Source of the DNA: Conyzicola nivalis_A
GTDB lineage: Bacteria; Actinomycetota; Actinomycetes; Actinomycetales; Microbacteriaceae
Assembly (NCBI RefSeq): GCF_040548875.1
Contig: NZ_JBEPSJ010000005.1
Coordinates: 62,001-126,000 of the forward strand
Direction of reading: 5' to 3'
DNA length: 64,000 nucleotides
Below are positions 58,367 through 64,000 of this stretch, one piece after another. A program made the position numbers and the translations under genes. Each line of letters starts with the position of its first letter. Positions within the stretch are counted from its first letter, which is position 1. The notes under the pieces are model-generated. The model made no database searches. It worked only from the letters and a program-made list of their open reading frames with translations, and was not told the DNA's origin.

Positions 58367-59908
58367 ATGACACGCACCAGCTCACCTCCGCCCGCCACCC
58401 CGGGCGGCACGGATTCCGCGACCGGCCTGTCGACCAAGGGTCTCTCCGCCGGCTCGATCGGTCTTCTCGGCGCGACCGTGATCGGCATCTCCTGTATCGC
58501 TCCGGCCTACACCCTCACCGCGTCGCTCGGCCCGACCGTCGCGGCGGTGGGCACGCAGATGCCCGGCATCTTCCTCGTCGGCTTCCTGCCGATGCTGCTG
58601 GTGGCGCTCGGCTACCGCGAGCTGAACAACGCCATGCCCGACAACGGCACGTCGTTCACCTGGGCCACTCGGGCGTTCGGCCCGTGGATCGGCTGGCTGG
58701 GCGGTTGGGGCCTGATCGTCGCGACGGTCGTCGTGCTGTCGAACCTGGCCGGGATCGCCGTCGACTTCCTCTATCTGGCGCTCGCGCAGATCGTCGGCGA
58801 CCCGTCGATAGCCGACCTCGCCGCAAACACGTGGGTGAACATCGGCACGTGTCTCGTGTTCATGGCGGCCGCCTGCTACATCTCCTATCGGGGCATGGAG
58901 ACCACGAAGGCGGTGCAGTACGTGCTCGTCGCCTTCCAGCTCGTCGTGCTTGTCTGGTTCAGCGTCGCCGCCCTGGCGCAGGTCGCCGGGGGCACGGCGT
59001 TCGACGCGCTCGCCTTCAGCTGGGAGTGGTTCAACCCCTTCGCCCTGTCGTCGTTCTCCGCGTTCGCCGCGGGGGTCTCGTTGTCGATCTTCATCTTCTG
59101 GGGCTGGGATGTGACGCTGACGATGAACGAGGAGACCAAGAACCCGAAGACGACGCCGGGCCGCGCGGCCACCCTCACCGTCGCGATCATCTTCGTGCTC
59201 TACATCCTCGTGGCGGTGGCCAGCCTGATGTTCGCCGGCACCGGCACCGGCGCGCTGGGCCTCGGCAACGAAGACATCCAGGGCAACGTCTTCGCCGCCC
59301 TCGCCGGACCGGTCATGGGGCCGTTCGCGATCCTGATGTCGCTCGCCGTGCTCTCCAGCTCGGCGGCGTCGCTCCAGTCGACGTTCGTCGGCCCCGCACG
59401 CACGATGCTCGCCATGGGGCACTACAAGGCGTTCCCCGCCCGCTTCGCCCGCATCAGCCCGCGCTTCAAGAGCCCGAGCTTCGCCACCCTGGTCGCGGCG
59501 GCCGTCGCGTGGGGCTTCTACGCGGTCATGCGGGTGCTGAGCACCGACGTGCTGACCGACACGATCCTGACCCTCGGCATGATGATCTGCTTCTACTACG
59601 GCGTCACCGCGCTCGCCTGCGTCTGGTACTTCCGCCGCGTCGCCTTCTCCTCGGTCAGGTCGTTCCTGCTCAAGTTCCTCGCGCCGCTCATCGGCGGCGT
59701 CATCCTCGCCGTGATCTTCGCCACGACGCTGGTCGACTCGATGAACCCCGACTACGGCAGCGGCTCCGAGATCGGCGGCGTCGGCCTGGTCTTCATCCTC
59801 GGCGTCTTCCTGCTGCTCGCCGGCGTCGTGCTCATGTTCGTCATGCGCGCCGCCAACCCGGCGTTCTTCCGCGGCGAGACGCTGCGCCGCGGGGCGCCGA
59901 CCGAGTAG
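58367..59908 (+). CDS. APC-family amino acid/polyamine permease
   Basis: 513 aa with about 12 transmembrane helices. The N-terminal GATVIGISCIAPAYTLTASL and FIFWGWDVTLTMNEETKNP blocks mark the APC superfamily. Position beside an amine oxidase and aldehyde dehydrogenase suggests putrescine as substrate; that is inference from context. Confidence 0.88.
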   Translation: MTRTSSPPPATPGGTDSATGLSTKGLSAGSIGLLGATVIGISCIAPAYTLTASLGPTVAAVGTQMPGIFLVGFLPMLLVALGYRELNNAMPDNGTSFTWATRAFGPWIGWLGGWGLIVATVVVLSNLAGIAVDFLYLALAQIVGDPSIADLAANTWVNIGTCLVFMAAACYISYRGMETTKAVQYVLVAFQLVVLVWFSVAALAQVAGGTAFDALAFSWEWFNPFALSSFSAFAAGVSLSIFIFWGWDVTLTMNEETKNPKTTPGRAATLTVAIIFVLYILVAVASLMFAGTGTGALGLGNEDIQGNVFAALAGPVMGPFAILMSLAVLSSSAASLQSTFVGPARTMLAMGHYKAFPARFARISPRFKSPSFATLVAAAVAWGFYAVMRVLSTDVLTDTILTLGMMICFYYGVTALACVWYFRRVAFSSVRSFLLKFLAPLIGGVILAVIFATTLVDSMNPDYGSGSEIGGVGLVFILGVFLLLAGVVLMFVMRAANPAFFRGETLRRGAPTE

Positions 59909-59917
59909 CGCGGCCGG

Positions 59918-60565
59918 CTACTCGCCCAGGTGCTTGTCGAGAAACGAGGCCGTGCGGGCGAAGGCGAGCGCGGCCGCGCGTGAGTCGATCGACCCGGGGA
60001 TGCTCGCGTTGGCGAACGAGTGCTCGGTGCCCAGGTAGGTGAACTGCGAGACCGGCGTGCCGTGGTCTTCGAGCCGGGCGACGAACGAGTCGGGCTCGGC
60101 GCCGGGCGACCACTCGTCGTTCTCGGCGAGGTGCAGCAGGACGGGACAGGGGATGATGCCGTGCTCTTCGACACCGAGGGTCGCGTAGTAGGCGACCACG
60201 GCATCCGCGTCTCCCCCCTGGGCGTGCAGGAGGGCGAGCCATCCGCCCATCGAGAAGCCGATCAGGCCTACCTTCGCCGAACCCTCCTCCCTGGCCTCGA
60301 CGACGATGTCGTCGAGGATGCCGAGCACGCGCCCCGGGTCGAGTGCGTCGCGGAGCCCCGCGGCGGTCTCGGCGTCGGTGGTGCACACGCCGTCGTAGAA
60401 GTCGGGCACTACGACGCGGTAGCCCTGGCTCGAGAGGGCGTCGGCATACGGGTCGAGCCACGGCAGGCGGCCGTACCAGTCGGGCGAGACGATGACGAGG
60501 GGCGAGCCGGGAAGCCCGTAGTACAGCGGCGCGCCGGGCGAGGGTATCGGAACCAGCTCGGCCAT
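59918..60565 (-). CDS. dienelactone-hydrolase-family protein
   Basis: 215-aa alpha/beta hydrolase. The nucleophile elbow is GFSMGG, Ser where classical dienelactone hydrolase has Cys. The acid Asp is in AENDEWSPG and the His in YLGTEHSFANAS. The real substrate is unlikely to be dienelactone. Start ATG 60565. It converges on the permease gene. Confidence 0.87.
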   Translation of the reverse strand: MAELVPIPSPGAPLYYGLPGSPLVIVSPDWYGRLPWLDPYADALSSQGYRVVVPDFYDGVCTTDAETAAGLRDALDPGRVLGILDDIVVEAREEGSAKVGLIGFSMGGWLALLHAQGGDADAVVAYYATLGVEEHGIIPCPVLLHLAENDEWSPGAEPDSFVARLEDHGTPVSQFTYLGTEHSFANASIPGSIDSRAAALAFARTASFLDKHLGE

Positions 60566-60672
60566 CGACTTCCCCCTTCGGTACTGGAGTCGAGACTACC
60601 GGCGCCGTTCCGATGGGAGGAGACGACGTGCCCGCGCGTCGGCGGGTTCGCCGCGCCGATAGGCTCAGGCGG

Positions 60673-61260
60673 GTGACCGACCTCCCCCAGAGCCCAGCGC
60701 CCCAGCACCTCGCCCGCTTCTTCGTCAAGCAGCGCATCACGATGATGGTGAACCGTTACGAGATCCGCGAGGCGAAGCTCGACGGAACCGAGGGCGCCGT
60801 CATCGCGGTGGCGCAGCAGAAGCGCCTCGCCTTCAAGGAGCAGGTCACCTTCTACGCCGACGAGGCCCGAACCCAGGCGGTCTTCTCCTTCAAGGCCCGT
60901 CAGGCCCTCGACTTCGCCGCCGTCTACGACGTGATGGATGGCGCGGGCCGACCGCTCGGAACGTTCCAGAAGGACTTCCAGGCGAGCCTTCTGCGGTCGA
61001 GCTTCCACCTGGGCGGCCCGGGCATCGACGCCTACGGGCAGGAGCGCAACCAGGTGGTCGGCATCCTCCGCCGGTTCATCGACTTCCCGTTCTCGTTCCA
61101 CTTCACGTTCACCGACAAGGCCACCGGCGCGGTCGTGCTCACGAGCGAACGCCAGTTCACGCTGCGCGACCGCTACACCGTCGACGTCCCCGACCAGCGT
61201 CTCGACTTCCGGCTCGCCGCGGCGATGGCGGTCGGGCTCGACGTGCTGATGGCGCGGTAG
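60673..61260 (+). CDS. LURP-one-related (Tubby-like beta-barrel) protein
   Basis: 195 aa, start GTG 60673. AVFSFKARQALDFAAVYDVM, GRPLGTFQKDFQASLLRSSF and the preceding FVKQRITMMVNRYEI fit the LOR/Tubby C-terminal fold found in actinobacterial proteins of unknown function. No signal peptide or membrane helix is seen. Confidence 0.82.
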   Translation: MTDLPQSPAPQHLARFFVKQRITMMVNRYEIREAKLDGTEGAVIAVAQQKRLAFKEQVTFYADEARTQAVFSFKARQALDFAAVYDVMDGAGRPLGTFQKDFQASLLRSSFHLGGPGIDAYGQERNQVVGILRRFIDFPFSFHFTFTDKATGAVVLTSERQFTLRDRYTVDVPDQRLDFRLAAAMAVGLDVLMAR

Positions 61261-61266
61261 CGCGGG

Positions 61267-61467
61267 TCAGGCGCCGAGGCCCAGCAGCACGTAGTAGATG
61301 ACGTACACAGGCCACACGATCGCCTGCAGCAGGCCGACCACCACGCCCCAGAAAGAGCCGTCGGAGACGGAGACGAAGTAGATGGCGGCGCCGATGTAGG
61401 CGAGGAGGAAGACGAAGCCCCACGGGCCGTCCCGCACAATGGTTCTGCCCCGAGTATCGGTGCCCAT
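61267..61467 (-). CDS. small two-helix membrane protein
   Basis: 66 aa, start ATG 61467. Two hydrophobic stretches (PWGFVFLLAYIGAAIYFVSV, VGLLQAIVWPVYVIYYVLLG) suggest a membrane hairpin. The layout is common in actinobacteria, but no function is known. Confidence 0.72.
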   Translation of the reverse strand: MGTDTRGRTIVRDGPWGFVFLLAYIGAAIYFVSVSDGSFWGVVVGLLQAIVWPVYVIYYVLLGLGA

Positions 61468-61486
61468 GCTCCGCCTCCCACCGCTA

Positions 61487-61560
61487 TGGAGCGAATGACG
61501 GGAATCGAACCCGCGCTATCAGCTTGGGAAGCTGAAGTTCTACCATTGAACTACATTCGC
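61487..61560 (-). tRNA. tRNA-Gly (anticodon CCC)
   Basis: Cloverleaf on the minus strand: acceptor GCGAATG/CATTCGC, D arm GTTCAATGGTAGAAC, anticodon stem TCAGC/GCTGA with loop TTCCCAA (anticodon CCC), and T arm GCGGGTTCGATTCCCGT. Discriminator T and an encoded CCA end are included. Confidence 0.97.
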
Positions 61561-61647
61561 GTGGGCCGCTGACAAACCGCGGCTCGACAGCAATTGTAAG
61601 GGCTGACCGTGGCCGTGGCATCCGTCTCTCTTAAATAGACTGTGGCC

Positions 61648-62253
61648 ATGCTGCTTTCTGACAGGGATATCAAGGCCGAGCTCGCCGACGGACGCATCGG
61701 CCTCAAGCCGCTCGAACTCGGCATGGTGCAGCCCTCGAGCGTCGACGTTCGGCTCGACCGGTTCTTCCGGCTGTTCGACAACCACAAGTACCCGTTTATC
61801 GATCCGGCCGAGGACCAGCCCGACCTGACTCACCTCGTCGAGGTGGAGGCGGACCAGCCGTTCATCCTGCACCCGGGCGAGTTCGTGCTCGGCTCGACCT
61901 ACGAGCAGGTCACCCTGCCCGACGACATCGCCGCGCGCCTCGAGGGCAAGAGCTCGCTCGGGCGCCTCGGCCTGCTGACGCACTCCACGGCCGGCTTCGT
62001 CGACCCCGGGTTCAGCGGCCACGTCACGCTCGAGCTCTCGAACGTGGCGACCCTGCCGATCAAGCTCTGGCCCGGCATGAAGATCGGCCAGCTCTGCTTC
62101 ATGCGCCTGACCAGCCCGGCCGAGAGCCCCTACGGCTCGGGCGTGTACGGCTCGCGCTACCAGGGACAGCGCGGCCCGACGGCGAGCCGGTCGTTCCAGA
62201 ACTTCGTGCACACCGACGTCTCCGACACCGAGGCCGGACGCCCCGGCGAGTAG
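61648..62253 (+). CDS. dcd: dCTP deaminase (possibly bifunctional dCTP deaminase/dUTPase)
   Basis: 201 aa. Converts dCTP to dUTP; some actinobacterial homologues also hydrolyse dUTP to dUMP. MLLSDRDIKAELADGRIGLK, LEGKSSLGRLGLLTHSTAGF and DPGFSGHVTLELSN are the trimer and active-site blocks. ATG 61648 is preferred to GTG 61642, since the family begins MLLSD. Confidence 0.95.
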   Translation: MLLSDRDIKAELADGRIGLKPLELGMVQPSSVDVRLDRFFRLFDNHKYPFIDPAEDQPDLTHLVEVEADQPFILHPGEFVLGSTYEQVTLPDDIAARLEGKSSLGRLGLLTHSTAGFVDPGFSGHVTLELSNVATLPIKLWPGMKIGQLCFMRLTSPAESPYGSGVYGSRYQGQRGPTASRSFQNFVHTDVSDTEAGRPGE

Positions 62254-62272
62254 CGCGCCGCGCCGCCAGCCT

Positions 62273-62351
62273 GAAAACGAAGGACTTCGCGCCGCTACCG
62301 GGTGCGAAGCAGCGTTTTGGGCGCAGCCAGCGCGCGAAGTCCTTCGTTTTC
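62273..62351. repeat. inverted repeat with perfect 20-bp arms between dcd and deoC
   Basis: GAAAACGAAGGACTTCGCGC (62273-62292) and its exact complement at 62332-62351 enclose a 39-nt loop. The arms carry A-runs and T-runs at the outer ends, so it could end transcription in both directions between the convergent dcd and deoC genes. Arms this long also resemble palindromic mobile elements. Confidence 0.88.
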
Positions 62352-62374
62352 GGTACGGGCGGCGGCGGTAGCGG

Positions 62375-63061
62375 CTAGTAGGAGCCGGCTACCGGGGTCG
62401 CGGCGGCCGCGCCGGCCTCCTCGGCGAGCACCTGCCGCGAGCCGGAGACGCCGAGGCGGGTCGCCCCGGCGGCGACCATCGCCGCCGCGGTCTCGAACGA
62501 GCGGATGCCGCCGCTCGCCTTGACGCCCGCGCGACCGTCGACGGTCTTCGACATCAGCGCCACGGCCTCGACGGTCGCGCCGCCCGTGGGGTGGAATCCC
62601 GTGGAGGTCTTCACGAAGTCGGCACCGGCCGAGACGGCAGCCTTGCACACGGCGACGATCTCGTCGTCGGTGAGCGCGGCAGACTCGATGATGACCTTGA
62701 GGATCCCGGGCGCGGGGATGGCGCCGCGCACCGAGGCGATGTCGGCCTCGACGAGGTCGAAGCGGCCGGCCTTGGCGGCACCGACATCGATGACCATGTC
62801 GATCTCGTCGGCGCCGAGGGCGATCGACTCCGCCGCCTCGGCGGTCTTGATCGCGGTGGTGTGCTTGCCGGAGGGGAAGCCGCAGACCACGGCGACCTTG
62901 AGCCCGGAGCCGGCGGGCACGGTGACCGGCAGCATCGACGGCGATACGCAGACGGAGAAGGTGCCCAGCTCGACGGCCTCCGCGATGAGGGCGTCGACGT
63001 CGGCGGCCGTGGCCTCCGGCTTGAGCAGTGTGTGGTCGATGATGCTGGCGATCGAAGTCAT
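62375..63061 (-). CDS. deoC: deoxyribose-phosphate aldolase
   Basis: 228 aa. Class I aldolase cleaving 2-deoxyribose 5-phosphate to glyceraldehyde 3-phosphate and acetaldehyde. Schiff-base Lys in DFVKTSTGFHPTGGA, second Lys in GVKASGGIRS, and IDHTLLKPEATAADV at the N-terminus. Start ATG 63061, 7 bp after idi. Confidence 0.96.
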   Translation of the reverse strand: MTSIASIIDHTLLKPEATAADVDALIAEAVELGTFSVCVSPSMLPVTVPAGSGLKVAVVCGFPSGKHTTAIKTAEAAESIALGADEIDMVIDVGAAKAGRFDLVEADIASVRGAIPAPGILKVIIESAALTDDEIVAVCKAAVSAGADFVKTSTGFHPTGGATVEAVALMSKTVDGRAGVKASGGIRSFETAAAMVAAGATRLGVSGSRQVLAEEAGAAAATPVAGSY

Positions 63062-63068
63062 GGGGTCC

Positions 63069-63602
63069 TCAGAGTTGGGTGGGTGAAGCGGAGAGCTCGT
63101 CGAGCTGCCAGACGAGCCAGGGGCTGAACGCGAAGGGTGCGGCTGCCGCGGCCTCGCGGAGGGATTCGGGGGCGACCCATTCGAATTCGGCGACCTCGTC
63201 TGCCCGCGGCGCTATGGCATCCGTCGTGTATGCGCGGTAGACGGGGCACACCTCGTTCTCGACGATCCCCGAGGCGTCGACCGCTCGATAGCGGAAATCG
63301 GGCAGGACGACCTCGAGCCGGCTGATCGTGATTCCGAGTTCGCGCTCGGCGCGTCGCGCGATGGCGTCGTGCATCGACTCGCCCGGGCCGGGATGCCCGC
63401 AGAACGAGTTCGTCCAGACGCCGGGCCAGGTGAGCTTGGTCAGTGCGCGCCGGGTGACCAGCACCTCTCCGGCCTCGTTCATCACATGGCAGGAGAAGGC
63501 GAGGTGCAGGGCGGTGTCGCTGGTGTGAACGGCTATTTTGTCGGCGGTGCCGACAGGGTAGCCGTCGTCAGATAGCAGGACTACCTGTTCGGTCTGGCTC
63601 AT
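63069..63602 (-). CDS. idi: isopentenyl-diphosphate delta-isomerase, type I
   Basis: 177 aa Nudix-fold enzyme interconverting IPP and DMAPP. Catalytic Cys in WTNSFCGHPGPGE, the Nudix-like ARRAERELGI, and catalytic Glu in GIVENEVCPVYRA. Start ATG 63602. It is divergent, by 20 bp, from a polyprenyl synthase gene, its metabolic successor. Confidence 0.94.
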   Translation of the reverse strand: MSQTEQVVLLSDDGYPVGTADKIAVHTSDTALHLAFSCHVMNEAGEVLVTRRALTKLTWPGVWTNSFCGHPGPGESMHDAIARRAERELGITISRLEVVLPDFRYRAVDASGIVENEVCPVYRAYTTDAIAPRADEVAEFEWVAPESLREAAAAAPFAFSPWLVWQLDELSASPTQL

Positions 63603-63622
63603 GGTCGCGGTATTCTGCTCAG

Positions 63623-64000
63623 GTGATTGGTCCCGACCTGGTTTCCGTCTCGCTCGCGAGGCAGGCGCAGGTCGACGTCGTGCTCGAACGCTTCTTCAGC
63701 CTAGCCAAGAACCGCGCGGTTGCCTTTGGTCCGCAGTACGTCACGCTGTGGGAGACCCTCGAGAGCAACACGATCGGCGGCAAACGCTTCCGGCCGCGCA
63801 TGGTCATGGCGGCCTACCAGTCGCTCGGAGGAACCGACCTCGAGGCCGCAGCCTACGTCGGCGCCGCATTCGAGCTGCTGCACACTGCGCTGATCGTGCA
63901 CGACGACGTGATCGACCACGACTTCGTGCGCCGCGGCGTATCCAACATCTCCGGCAGCTACCGCGACCAGGCGCTCGCCCGCGGCAGCTCGGAGCAGGTG
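63623..64000 (+). CDS. polyprenyl diphosphate synthase (5' part)
   Basis: First 126 residues, start GTG 63623, running off the right edge. The first Asp-rich motif is complete (LIVHDDVIDHDFVRRG), preceded by GGKRFRPRMVMAAYQ, the IPP-binding region. It makes long-chain prenyl diphosphates for quinones, carotenoids or lipid carriers; chain length cannot be judged from the fragment. Confidence 0.93.
   Translation, partial: MIGPDLVSVSLARQAQVDVVLERFFSLAKNRAVAFGPQYVTLWETLESNTIGGKRFRPRMVMAAYQSLGGTDLEAAAYVGAAFELLHTALIVHDDVIDHDFVRRGVSNISGSYRDQALARGSSEQV

Overview
This 64 kb window is chromosomal DNA of a high-GC Gram-positive bacterium and spans the replication origin. Gene content and order point to an actinobacterium, most likely a Microbacteriaceae (order Micrococcales); genus cannot be assigned from sequence reading alone. 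Reasons: GC-rich genes with many GTG/TTG starts; the actinobacterial block rpmH-rnpA-yidD-yidC-khpB-rsmG-parA-parB facing away from dnaA-dnaN-gnd-recF-DUF721-gyrB-gyrA; actinobacterial inositol-phosphate synthase, DUF6049/MurJ, F420-type oxidoreductase and an LAxTG sortase substrate.

Layout. 1-9.5 kb: leftward replication block from partial gyrA to dnaA, with candidate oriC sequence on both sides of dnaA (7.46-7.83 and 9.25-9.54 kb). 9.5-14.8 kb: rightward ribosomal-protein/membrane-insertion/segregation block. Five parS sites lie between 11.96 and 16.23 kb. 14.8-16.2 kb: a 1.4 kb gene-free segment with three of the parS sites and a long heptanucleotide-repeat array, the most unusual structure in the window. 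16.2-25 kb: Ddl-type ligase, aminotransferase, thioredoxin system, MurJ, DUF6049, CCA-adding enzyme. 25-30 kb: inositol-phosphate synthase, rpsF-ssb-rpsR-rplI, dnaB. 30-36 kb: ArfB-type rescue factor, small membrane proteins, purB, a phosphatase, and a WXG-like/hydrolase gene pair. 35.6-43.4 kb: an aminotransferase and branched-chain keto-acid dehydrogenase operon, then a zinc-uptake operon with its Zur regulator. 43.5-52.6 kb: surface protein, oxidoreductase, zinc-independent ribosomal proteins L28-L33-S14, HU, copper/CtaG membrane protein, PIF1-like helicase and a repeat-filled gap. 52.6-64 kb: heme oxygenase behind a DtxR-like box, a probable putrescine uptake/oxidation cluster, tRNA-Gly, dcd, deoC, idi and the start of a polyprenyl synthase gene.

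How parts work together: initiation (DnaA, DnaN, RecF, DciA-like DUF721, DnaB, SSB, gyrase), segregation (ParA, ParB, parS) and envelope/protein insertion (YidC, YidD, MurJ, Ddl) cluster near the origin. Zinc homeostasis links znuACB-zur with a Zn-free ribosomal protein set. Iron-dependent control of heme oxygenase is suggested by an operator-like palindrome. Non-coding DNA carries several unrelated palindromic and tandem repeat families: a REP-like family at 1.5, 25.0 and 40.7 kb (the last inside znuA), 73-bp hairpin repeats at 52.3 kb, a 38-bp perfect palindrome at 31.3 kb, a 20-bp-arm inverted repeat at 62.3 kb, and heptamer arrays at 15 and 52.5 kb.
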